Of a stretch of DNA of 64,000 nucleotides, positions 43,433 to 51,536 are shown in pieces. Position 1 is the stretch's first letter; the number at the start of each line of letters is the position of its first letter. The translations under genes and the position numbers were made by a program. Under the pieces are notes generated by a model. That model saw only the letters and a program-made list of their open reading frames with translations, ran no database searches and was not told where the DNA came from. Location: NCBI RefSeq assembly GCF_003994415.1, contig NZ_CP034689.1:2108001-2172000 (forward strand). Direction: 5' to 3'. This DNA is from Achromobacter spanius. GTDB lineage: Bacteria > Pseudomonadota > Gammaproteobacteria > Burkholderiales > Burkholderiaceae_B.

Positions 43433-45018
43433 GCATTTTTCGCATGATCTGCGTTGTCGCAACCGGGGCGCTGGCGGGCTGTGTGGCGTCTCAACAAGCT
43501 GCGGATCTGAACCGCGCGGCGAAGGATCGTCTTGCCGTCGTCTCGGGCCGTCATCAAGCGTTTGCCGATGCGCTGTCCGACCGTCAGGCGCGCATTGCCG
43601 CGCAGGACGTGGCCGCGCCCTGGGTGGCCGGCGCGCCGCAGCCTTTGGCTCGCGAAGTGTCGTTGCCGTCCGCCTTGCGCGAAAACGTGCCGACCACGCT
43701 GATGCTCGCCGACGAAACCGACCTGTTTGCGCTCGCACAGCGCTTGGGCGCCGCCACCGGTATTCCAGTGCGCGTGCAACCGGAAGCCTTGCTTTCCATT
43801 GAACAGTTTCTGCCGCGCCTGGCCGTCACCGGAGGTCTGTCCCTGCCCGCACCCAACCGTATGGAGGTCCAAGACGGCCCTCTGCCGCTTGCCGACTTGC
43901 TCGACGCGCTTGCCGCGCGCTTCTCGGTGCATTGGCGGTATGTGCGCAACGCGCTGGAATTCTATCGAACCGAAACCCGGGTGTTCGATGTGCGTGCGCT
44001 GTCGCTTGCCAGCGCGGTCAATGTGAGGTTGGGCCGATCGGGCAGCGAAGACGGCGAGGGCTTTGAAAGCACTTCCAGCACCACCTTGTCGGCCAAGGAG
44101 CACAACGCCCTGGCGGTCCTGCGCGCAAGCATCGTGCCGTTTCTGACCCGTTCGGGCTTGGTCGCCGACGCCGTGGACGGGGCATCTTCAATTGTTGTCA
44201 CCGATACGCCCGAAGCGCTGGAGCGCGTGGCGCACTTCCTGGAGCGCGAGAACAAGGCCATGACTCGCCGCGTGCGTCTCGTCTTCGAGGAAATCACCGT
44301 CATCGTCAAACAATCAGCGTCGGGCGGCCTGGACTGGAATGCGCTTTACGCCGCGGCGGGTTCGTCGGCGCGCTATGTCGTACCTGCCGCGGCCGCCTTG
44401 GGCGCGGGCACGCTGGAAGCCTCGGTAGGCAGGGGCCCGCTGCAAGGGTCGCAAGCCATTGTTTCCGCGCTCAGCACCATGGGCGCGATCGTTCGGCACA
44501 GCAAGGTCCCTGTGCTGACGTTGAACCGGCGGCCGGTCACCCACGCGGTCCGCACCACGTTCTCGTACATCGATCGTGTGCAAAGCACCGCCGTGCCAGG
44601 CACAACGTCGGGCGGCGCCAACGGATCGCTGCCCGCCGTGTCCATTACCCAGAAAGAAGAGACCGTGGGCTCGTTCCTGACGCTTGTGCCGGACATCCAG
44701 CAAGACGGCCAGATCTTGCTGTCTGTCGCTTACGACAACGCGGTCGCGCAACCCTTGAAAACCATCACCTTCGGCGAGCGCGGCAACCAGGTCCAGGTGC
44801 AGCAGATCACGATTGATGGCAATGGCACGGTGCAGCAGATTGAACTGCGTCCAGGGCAGCCCGTCATCCTGTCCGGCTTCGACCGCAGCACTGATCAACA
44901 CAACCGTCAGCGTCTGGCGCCCGGCATGCCCCTGCTCGCGGGAGGGCAGGACAGCGCGGCGCAAGAGCGCGAGACCACATTGATGCTGGTGACGGCCCAG
45001 GTTGAAGAAGGGTTTTGA
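43429..45018 (+). CDS. pilN: Type IVB pilus secretin PilN
   Basis: A 529-residue outer-membrane secretin lipoprotein (lipobox LAGC, Cys18). N-terminal domains (to ~residue 280) precede the secretin core, seen in VPVLTLNRRPVTHAVRTTFSY, VGSFLTLVPDIQQDGQILLSV and the C-terminal RETTLMLVTAQVEEGF. It forms the ring through which the pilus leaves the cell. The ATG at 43429 has AAGGAGGTGGGG and overlaps the previous stop; pilO2 follows after six bases. Confidence 0.92.
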   Translation: MSIFRMICVVATGALAGCVASQQAADLNRAAKDRLAVVSGRHQAFADALSDRQARIAAQDVAAPWVAGAPQPLAREVSLPSALRENVPTTLMLADETDLFALAQRLGAATGIPVRVQPEALLSIEQFLPRLAVTGGLSLPAPNRMEVQDGPLPLADLLDALAARFSVHWRYVRNALEFYRTETRVFDVRALSLASAVNVRLGRSGSEDGEGFESTSSTTLSAKEHNALAVLRASIVPFLTRSGLVADAVDGASSIVVTDTPEALERVAHFLERENKAMTRRVRLVFEEITVIVKQSASGGLDWNALYAAAGSSARYVVPAAAALGAGTLEASVGRGPLQGSQAIVSALSTMGAIVRHSKVPVLTLNRRPVTHAVRTTFSYIDRVQSTAVPGTTSGGANGSLPAVSITQKEETVGSFLTLVPDIQQDGQILLSVAYDNAVAQPLKTITFGERGNQVQVQQITIDGNGTVQQIELRPGQPVILSGFDRSTDQHNRQRLAPGMPLLAGGQDSAAQERETTLMLVTAQVEEGF

Positions 45019-45024
45019 GGCGCC

Positions 45025-46350
45025 ATGAAACGAGCTCCGGTTCCCTTCCTGTTTGAATGTCCCGGCACCAGCCACCAATTGGCGTTCGGCCTGCGGTGGT
45101 TGGCGCTGATCGGTTCCGACGTCCCAGCGTTGGCGCGCGCCCGCGGTCGCCGGCTTCGGGCCACGCATTTCATCGTGGGTGGATCACCCGCCACCATGGC
45201 GGGCTTTGGCCGCTTGCGTTCAACGTGGCGCAAGGGGCGGGGCAAAGGGGCGCGGCATCAGGGCAGTGCGCATATCCAGGCGGCGGCGCAACTTTATGCA
45301 TTGTTGTATCCGTTGGGTGGGCATTGCCTGATCCACCTTCCTGGCGGTCGCTATTGGTTGGCCGCGGCACAAGATGGTGTGGTGCTGTCGCAGGCGGACC
45401 GCATATTCAATTCGCTGGATGATGCGGTGCAGGCCCAGGCGCGGCTACGTGAGCAGCGCCCAAACCTGGCTGAACACGATGCTGATGCGATATGGGCCGC
45501 ATTATTGCGTGCCGTGAATCCAGGTGCTCGCATGGTGCCCCTGGCGTCACGCTGGGCGGGGGTGCCGTTTGCCCTGCGTCTGTTCCTGGTGTGCGTGGCG
45601 GTGTCGGCCCTTGCGCCACCGCTATGGCGCGCTGTGTCGTCCTACGCGCTTTCTGAGCAACGGGCCTCGCGGGCCGAAAAGAGCGTGCCGGCGGGTCAGC
45701 AAAACCCTTATCAATCGATGCTCGGCACCATGGCTGCACACGAGCCTCTTGAAGTTTCGCGGCTGCTGCGCAGTGTGGGCGAACTCCCGGTTCAGGTGGA
45801 GGGCTGGGCGCTGCGCCGGGCGCAATGTGATGCCCAAGCCAATGGGTGGCACTGCGCGGCGGTCTACGTGCGCGCACATCCCCAAGCCACGAACCGTCGG
45901 TTGCATGCCCGCCTTCCGGCAGGGTGGCGGGTGTCCTTCAAGCCATTGGACGAAGCCACCTTGACCTGGCGCGTTGAGTCACCGCCTGTCCCCTTGACCC
46001 GCTTGATGTTGCCCAGTGCATTGCATGTCGACACCGAGCTTGTCGCCCTATTGCAGCGCTTGCGGCCCGCCTTTTCGTCCGTGACCTTGGCGCCCGCCAT
46101 TGCCTTGCCAACCCCCGCGTCTGCCAATGCGGACACCACTCATGATGCGCTGACGGGTCCACTGCCCGTCTTGAGGCGGCGTGCATTGCGCCTGCAAGGC
46201 CCTTTGCGATCGCTCGCGCTGTTGCCCGCAGCCATCGCGCCGGCGCGTTGGTCGCGCCTGGTGGTTGATGTGCAGTCCCAACACCGGCCCACCTTGGCTG
46301 CCAGCACGCTGGTCGCCGAGCTTCAAGGAGATTTGTATGAACAGGATTAG
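45025..46350 (+). CDS. pilO: Type IVB pilus protein PilO2
   Basis: A 441-residue inner-membrane protein of the PilO2 family. The N-terminal cytoplasmic part (~170 residues, with GSAHIQAAAQLYALLYP) is followed by one helix (PFALRLFLVCVAVSALAPP, ~residues 178-196) and a periplasmic domain. It probably links the cytoplasmic ATPase with PilP and the secretin. It overlaps pilP by 14 bases. Confidence 0.8.
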   Translation: MKRAPVPFLFECPGTSHQLAFGLRWLALIGSDVPALARARGRRLRATHFIVGGSPATMAGFGRLRSTWRKGRGKGARHQGSAHIQAAAQLYALLYPLGGHCLIHLPGGRYWLAAAQDGVVLSQADRIFNSLDDAVQAQARLREQRPNLAEHDADAIWAALLRAVNPGARMVPLASRWAGVPFALRLFLVCVAVSALAPPLWRAVSSYALSEQRASRAEKSVPAGQQNPYQSMLGTMAAHEPLEVSRLLRSVGELPVQVEGWALRRAQCDAQANGWHCAAVYVRAHPQATNRRLHARLPAGWRVSFKPLDEATLTWRVESPPVPLTRLMLPSALHVDTELVALLQRLRPAFSSVTLAPAIALPTPASANADTTHDALTGPLPVLRRRALRLQGPLRSLALLPAAIAPARWSRLVVDVQSQHRPTLAASTLVAELQGDLYEQD

Positions 46351-46822
46351 GCGCGCCGTTGTCCGTGGCCCGCGCACTGCGGTCTGCCTGGCCGTGACCT
46401 TGTCCGTGTGCGCGGTGACGCACGCGCGGGCTTCACCACCTGTTGAAGACGCACAGGCGTGGCCAGAAGTGGAAACGGTGCGCACCTTGCTGCGGGCCGA
46501 CGCCGCCGCCGCGCTGGCGGATTGCAATGTGCCGGGGATATGTCGGCCCGGCGCGGAACCTGCGGACCCGGAAGAGCGCGCGTCACCGCAGCAGGACGAC
46601 ATCCGCGTGGCGGCCATTTTTGGGTCTACACGGCGGCTCAACGTTGACGTCCTCGTCAATGGCGCGTTGCTGCGCTATCGGGCGGGCCATGGCGCGCCCG
46701 TGGCAGGCGCGGTGTCGGCTGGCGCGTACCGATTGCTTGCCGTGGAGGGCGCTTGCGTGCATCTGCGTCGCGACAAACTCCACCGTACCGCGTGCCTTGA
46801 TGCGGGCAGGGCCTACCCATGA
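46337..46822 (+). CDS. pilP: Type IVB pilus biogenesis protein PilP
   Basis: A 161-residue exported protein: signal peptide (AVCLAVTLSVCAVTHARA, cleavage near residue 32) and a small C-terminal domain (DDIRVAAIFGSTRRLNVDVLVNG...) typical of PilP in R64-type pili. It should reside in the periplasm and pair with PilO2. The ATG at 46337 follows AAGGAGA inside pilO; the frame's earlier starts lie within pilO. It overlaps the ATPase gene by four bases. Confidence 0.8.
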   Translation: MNRIRRAVVRGPRTAVCLAVTLSVCAVTHARASPPVEDAQAWPEVETVRTLLRADAAAALADCNVPGICRPGAEPADPEERASPQQDDIRVAAIFGSTRRLNVDVLVNGALLRYRAGHGAPVAGAVSAGAYRLLAVEGACVHLRRDKLHRTACLDAGRAYP

Positions 46823-48552
46823 CCCCGCCGACCACGGCGCCGGTGCCGCCTGCCTTGCACACCGCCGACGATATTGCCGGTTTGAATCCGCCTTTTGCGC
46901 GGGCGCTGGCACGTGAATTCGACCTGGCCTCCTTGGCGGGCAGGCTCTGTCCGGTCATGCTGGACAACGGCGATGCGGCCATTTTTGCCGTCAAGGAATA
47001 TGTACAGGGCGACGCTGTCGACGAACTGCAGCGCATGGTGATTGCGGCGGGATACCGCTTGGCTGATCCCGCGCGCTATGCGCTGCCCGCGCCCTTGTTG
47101 CTGATGATCGCACGCGGGCAATTGACGGCGGCTGGACTGGACCGGCGTGGCGCCGCCGCGCAGGCCGAACGTAGTTCCGGCTTGGCGGCCTTGTTTCTGG
47201 ATATCGTCCGCTGGGGTGTCCAGCAAGGCGCCAGCGACGTGCATATCAATGTGAATCGACGGCAAGAGGTCTGCGACATCCGCTACACGATCAATGGCGA
47301 TTACGTCGGCACGCAGCGGTTTGCGGGGCTGTCCAACGAGACCTTGCTGGAGGTGCTTGCGGTGGCATGGATGGACGTGCGCGGCGGCAACGGCGCCGTA
47401 TTTGATCCCACGATCGAACAGCAAGGCCGCATCGCCTTTACCGTTGATGGCGTTCCTGTGGTTCTGCGGTGGGCGTCGTTGGCAACCGACGCCGGGCCGG
47501 CGGTCTGCCTGCGCATCCTGCGTCTGGACGCCACCGCCGACGGCAACCTGCAAGCGTTGGGATATACGTCCCAGCAATTCTCAACCCTGCTGCGTGCCCG
47601 CGACCGCGATGGAGGCGCCATTGTGCTGGCCGGGGTGGTGGGGTCAGGCAAATCCACCACCATCGCAAGCCTGATGCGCGGCATTGATCCGACGCGCAAG
47701 GTCATCACGCTGGAAGATCCGGTGGAATACATCATTGCCAATGCGTTGCAGAACACCTTGGGCAGCGCGCTGGCTGAATCCGCCTGGCCCGCGTTCGATG
47801 CCAAGCTCAAGACGATCAAGCGATCCGCAATGAACGATCTGCTGATCGGCGAAATCCGCGATGTCAACACCGGCCGCGCATTCATGGACCTTGCCAGTTC
47901 GGGCGTCAGCCTGTACGCCACCACGCACGCGGGGGCGGCGGCCATGATTCCCGAACGTCTTGCCTCCGACGCCATCGGCGTGTCTCGGGACTTTCTGGCA
48001 ACGCCTGGCATTCTCAAGCTGCTGGTCTATCAAACCCTGTTGCCGCGCTTATGCACCAGCTGCGCCTTGCCGATAGACAGCCTGTGGCGGGGGCGCGAAG
48101 CGGCGACCTTGTCCGAAGGCGCACCGGATTGGCGGGCATGGACAGAAGGCATCTTGAACGCGTATCAGCTGGATGGCTCAGCGCTACGGGTCAGAAATGC
48201 GGCGGGGTGCCCGCAATGCCGGCGTGCGCAGCTACCGGAATTGAACGGTACGGCAGGCCGTTGCGTGGCCGCCGAAATGATCGAACCCGAACGCACGGAA
48301 GGCTTTCTGGATCGTGTGCGCGCACGCGATAACCACGGCTTGAGCCAAGCGGCGAAGCAGTCTGGATCGGACGGCGGGGCCTGGCGTGAATCGGCCCAAC
48401 AGGGCTCGCGGGCGCTGCACCACGCATTGCACAAGGTCAGCATTGGTGATGTGGACCCGCGTGCGCTGTTGCGCCGCTTCGATCTACCGTTGACGCCAAG
48501 TGAGGTCCAGGCGCCTGACGCGCGTCAGGGTATCGCCAGGGGGCGCTCATGA
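46819..48552 (+). CDS. pilQ: Type IVB pilus assembly ATPase (GspE/PilB-like, PilQ)
   Basis: A 577-residue hexameric secretion ATPase in the cytoplasm. Walker A GVVGSGKSTTI is near residue 275, the Asp box VITLEDPVEYI near 300, Walker B LLIGEIRDV near 348, and the His box TTHAG near 373. A tetracysteine zinc motif (CTSC near 411 and CPQC near 463) matches GspE-type enzymes. In plasmid R64 nomenclature this ATPase is PilQ, not to be confused with the PilQ secretin of type IVa pili. No second, retraction ATPase (PilT-like) is present in the cluster. Confidence 0.92.
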   Translation: MTPPTTAPVPPALHTADDIAGLNPPFARALAREFDLASLAGRLCPVMLDNGDAAIFAVKEYVQGDAVDELQRMVIAAGYRLADPARYALPAPLLLMIARGQLTAAGLDRRGAAAQAERSSGLAALFLDIVRWGVQQGASDVHINVNRRQEVCDIRYTINGDYVGTQRFAGLSNETLLEVLAVAWMDVRGGNGAVFDPTIEQQGRIAFTVDGVPVVLRWASLATDAGPAVCLRILRLDATADGNLQALGYTSQQFSTLLRARDRDGGAIVLAGVVGSGKSTTIASLMRGIDPTRKVITLEDPVEYIIANALQNTLGSALAESAWPAFDAKLKTIKRSAMNDLLIGEIRDVNTGRAFMDLASSGVSLYATTHAGAAAMIPERLASDAIGVSRDFLATPGILKLLVYQTLLPRLCTSCALPIDSLWRGREAATLSEGAPDWRAWTEGILNAYQLDGSALRVRNAAGCPQCRRAQLPELNGTAGRCVAAEMIEPERTEGFLDRVRARDNHGLSQAAKQSGSDGGAWRESAQQGSRALHHALHKVSIGDVDPRALLRRFDLPLTPSEVQAPDARQGIARGRS

Positions 48553-49685
48553 GCAAGCCGATGCCACCGACACGCTTGGGGTCGAGAACGGCGTTTGAGG
48601 CCATTTCGACACGGCTCGACGCCTTGCGCTTTCGTCCGCTGCGTGCAGACTATTTCGGGTATCTGGCTGACCTTATTGAAGGGACGCAAGGACGAAAGAG
48701 CCTGCGCGACATCTTCGAGGACGACGCGCGACGCTACGGGCCAGGAACGGTTCGGGGCCGCCTGTCGCGCCATTGGGCGGCCGCGTACCAGGAAGAGGGC
48801 GGGGACCTGGGCGTGGCGTGGTGGGGCACGGTGCCGCCGGCTGAATGCCAACTGCTCAGTTGCGTGCAGGAGGAAGGCGGTGATCTTGCCGTCGCGCTGC
48901 GAGATTTGGCAGGCGCCGTCCGGCTGGCGGGGCAGGCGTGGCTGGCGGTCATGTCCGCCGCAGCGGCGGGCCTGGTGGCGGCAGCGGTTGCGTTCGCCTT
49001 GCTTTGCGCCATCCCGTACTTCAGTGCGCCCCGGTTGCGGGCGGTCTTTCAGATGGTGCCGCCCGAAGACTATGGGCGCCTGACGCGCAATCTCTTCCGA
49101 CTGGCCCAGGCCCTGGATCAATGGTTATTGCTCTGGCTTGTGCTTAGCCTGGGCGTTGCCGTTCTAAGCCTGTGGTCGCTACCGAACCTCACGGGGGGCT
49201 TGCGCTCCGTGCTGGATCGTTGGCTTCTGTGGCGCTTGTATCGCGATTTTCAGGCGATCCGCTTCTTGTGCCTGTTGTCGGTGCTGGTCAGGCAACGAGG
49301 CGCGGCGGACACCCGGCTTCGTCGCGCGCTGTCTGTGCAGGCCCGGGGGGCGCCGCCTTGGATGCATGCCCATCTGCAAGCCATGTTGGAGCACGTCGAT
49401 GCGGGCGAAAGCGGCCCGGAAATATTCGCCACCGGCCTGCTGGATCAAGAAACGTGGTGGTACATGGCCGACATGATGGACGCGCTGGGGCTGGAAGCCG
49501 GCTTGGCGCGCGTGCGCCAGCGTGTCGAACTGCGTCTGCTCGCGCGCGTGCGCCAACACGCGTCCGCGTTGCGCTGGTCGCTTCTGATCGTGTCGCTGGC
49601 GACGGTCTTGGGCATCACCCTTTGGCACTACGGCGTCATCGACGAATTGCGTCACGCCCTGACCAATTTCTATGCAAGTCAGTAG
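48549..49685 (+). CDS. pilR: Type IVB pilus inner-membrane platform protein PilR (T2SSF family)
   Basis: A 378-residue polytopic protein of the GspF/PilC family: cytoplasmic GspF-like domain, a pair of helices (~residues 135-160 and 195-215), a second cytoplasmic domain and a last helix (SLLIVSLATVLGITLWHYGV) near the C-terminus. It anchors the pilus machine in the inner membrane. The start overlaps the ATPase stop (ATGA). The family is clear although sequence divergence from GspF is high. Confidence 0.85.
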   Translation: MSKPMPPTRLGSRTAFEAISTRLDALRFRPLRADYFGYLADLIEGTQGRKSLRDIFEDDARRYGPGTVRGRLSRHWAAAYQEEGGDLGVAWWGTVPPAECQLLSCVQEEGGDLAVALRDLAGAVRLAGQAWLAVMSAAAAGLVAAAVAFALLCAIPYFSAPRLRAVFQMVPPEDYGRLTRNLFRLAQALDQWLLLWLVLSLGVAVLSLWSLPNLTGGLRSVLDRWLLWRLYRDFQAIRFLCLLSVLVRQRGAADTRLRRALSVQARGAPPWMHAHLQAMLEHVDAGESGPEIFATGLLDQETWWYMADMMDALGLEAGLARVRQRVELRLLARVRQHASALRWSLLIVSLATVLGITLWHYGVIDELRHALTNFYASQ

Positions 49686-49751
49686 TACTTCATGCGCGCG
49701 CTTTCGGGTTCCGCCCGTACGCGATTGCGCTATCAACCCACGGAGGCAGTG

Positions 49752-50369
49752 ATGCAGCATGTAAGGAATATTCAACCGGGCGCCAGACGCCAGCAGGGAT
49801 TCTCCTTGATGGAGGTGTCTATCGTGACCGCCATCGTCTTGTTGATTGCGATCGTCGGTATTCCGGCAATCGGTTCATATGTCATTGAAAACAAGGTGCC
49901 GAAGGTCGGCGAGGAGATCCAGCGGTTCATTGCCAGCATGAAGATCAATGCCCAGGGAGGTGGCGTCACCCCCTATTTGGGGCTGGACACAGGCGCAATG
50001 GCGAATGCGTTGCGAGATTCAAGCGTACTGGCTATTCAGGGCAGTGGCGCATCGGCGCGGGTCGTGCACGGCCTGGGGGGCAGCGGCACGGGGCGCAACG
50101 GCGTCGTGGAAGTGGCCGCGGCCGCAGCAGGTGGAGGAGGGCTTGGATCCGCGTTCGTTGTCACCTTGACGAACGTCAGCCACGCCGCCTGTCCGGCGTT
50201 GGCCTCCGTGTTGCAGCGGGTCTCGGACGTCATTTCCATCGGCGGCGGTGCCGGTGAGACGGTCGTGAAGGATGCGCTGGCGACGCCCGGGATCCCGTAC
50301 CGCGCCGCGTCGGCGCAGGTGCAATGCAGCCAGGGCGAGGTCAACACTTTCGCGTTCACGGCAAGATGA
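49752..50369 (+). CDS. pilS: Type IVB major prepilin PilS
   Basis: A 205-residue prepilin. The 16-residue leader MQHVRNIQPGARRQQG ends at the cleavage Gly, and the mature N-terminus FSLMEVSIVTAIVLLIAIVG has Phe1 and the structural Glu5. The C-terminal domain has two cysteines (HAACPALAS and QVQCSQGEV) that could form the D-region disulfide. The ATG at 49752 has GGAGG upstream; an in-frame ATG at 49692 would give a long non-leader extension. It overlaps pilV by four bases. Confidence 0.92.
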   Translation: MQHVRNIQPGARRQQGFSLMEVSIVTAIVLLIAIVGIPAIGSYVIENKVPKVGEEIQRFIASMKINAQGGGVTPYLGLDTGAMANALRDSSVLAIQGSGASARVVHGLGGSGTGRNGVVEVAAAAAGGGGLGSAFVVTLTNVSHAACPALASVLQRVSDVISIGGGAGETVVKDALATPGIPYRAASAQVQCSQGEVNTFAFTAR

Positions 50370-51457
50370 CGCCGGCCATCGTTGTTGGAAAAATGGCACC
50401 GCGCGGGCCCGCGCGTCCGCGCCAACGCGGCTTTTCGTTGATGGGGCTGGCGTTGACGCTGGCGCTGACATCCATGATTGCCATCTGGGCGTCAAGCCGG
50501 CTGGTCCAACGTATTGAGGACGCGGCGGCCCGTTCAACGGGGGTTTGGCTGACGCAGGTCAGGCAGGCGGCGGCGAGCGTGCTTGGGCAACACTTCGCCG
50601 CACTGGCCAAGGGAGAGCCCCCGCAGGGCGAAGCCGGCGTGTCACTGTTTGTGGATCCCTATGCACCCACGGTTGCCGAATTGCGCGCATCGGCCCACCT
50701 GCCGGCCGATTTTCCGGAGCGCGCGGCGATGGGGTTCACGGCGCAGATCAACATCGCCAAGAGCGAAGCCTGCCCGGGCGAGCGATGCCGGATCGACGCG
50801 TTGGTCTATAGCGTCAAACCTGTGCTGAAGGCCGGGACGCATGCCCCCGACTTGATCGGCATTGCCGCCGTCATTGACGCAGCCCAGGGGTATGGCGGAG
50901 CTGTGTGGCCGGAAGCGCCGGGCCGCGTTCGAGGCGCCGCCTTCAGCTTTCCGAATCCCTTGGCGGCGGGCGCTCCCACGCTTGCGCCGGGCACCGTGGC
51001 GCTTTGGGCTGGTGCCGGGGCGCAGACCGAGACCGATCGCCCGCCAGCCATGCCGGACCTGAGCGCCTACGTCAAGATCGGCGACGTGCGCGATCCCAGG
51101 TTGGGTGGCGCGCTGACGGTCGCTTCGTCCATCAGCGCGGGCGCTTACCTTGCCGTGGGCGCGCGAGCCGTGGCGCGCCAGCCTTGCTCTGTGGCGACCG
51201 GCACGATCGCGTCTTCGCACGATGGCGAGTTGCTGACCTGCCAATTTGGCCTCTGGCAACGCGCCAGTAGTGGGTTTGGCGGCGCCTATAGCTCCAACTA
51301 TCCCCATGGGTGCAGGCATTACTCCGGCATTTCCACCGCAAACCCTGTGACTGGTCAGTGCTCTTGCCCCCCCGGCTTTGCGGCCGTGATTGTCTCCGCG
51401 GGCGGAAAATGGACCGAAACCGAGGGGTGGACCACGGGGTACGTCTGCGTCAGGTAA
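50366..51457 (+). CDS. pilV: PilV-like pilus tip adhesin / minor pilin
   Basis: A 363-residue protein with a 22-residue leader ending QRG and a hydrophobic helix FSLMGLALTLALTSMIAIWA, placing it among shufflon-type PilV proteins. The body (residues ~50-260) matches the Shufflon_N style region (GFTAQINIAKSEACPGERCRIDALVYSV) and the cysteine-rich C-terminus (CHHYSG-like segment, CSCPPGF) is the receptor-binding end in R64-type pili. Position 5 of the mature helix is Gly, not Glu. No recombinase gene (rci) or inverted shufflon repeats follow, so the tip appears fixed. Confidence 0.82.
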   Translation: MTPAIVVGKMAPRGPARPRQRGFSLMGLALTLALTSMIAIWASSRLVQRIEDAAARSTGVWLTQVRQAAASVLGQHFAALAKGEPPQGEAGVSLFVDPYAPTVAELRASAHLPADFPERAAMGFTAQINIAKSEACPGERCRIDALVYSVKPVLKAGTHAPDLIGIAAVIDAAQGYGGAVWPEAPGRVRGAAFSFPNPLAAGAPTLAPGTVALWAGAGAQTETDRPPAMPDLSAYVKIGDVRDPRLGGALTVASSISAGAYLAVGARAVARQPCSVATGTIASSHDGELLTCQFGLWQRASSGFGGAYSSNYPHGCRHYSGISTANPVTGQCSCPPGFAAVIVSAGGKWTETEGWTTGYVCVR

Positions 51458-51499
51458 GGCGTCATCAGGCACCTTTTCCGCGCTTTCGCGCTAAGCCTC

Positions 51500-51505
51500 T
51501 ATAAT
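51500..51505 (+). promoter_or_regulatory. -10 element of the alaS promoter
   Basis: A perfect TATAAT lies 31 bases upstream of alaS. The -35 region, about 17 bases upstream, is poor. Confidence 0.55.
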
Positions 51506-51536
51506 CAAAGATTCGCCTAAATCTGCGTCATCCACG

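Noticed and set aside
50900..51536. Shufflon recombination sites and rci recombinase after pilV
   Set aside because: No inverted repeat set or integrase frame was seen; alaS begins 79 bases after pilV.
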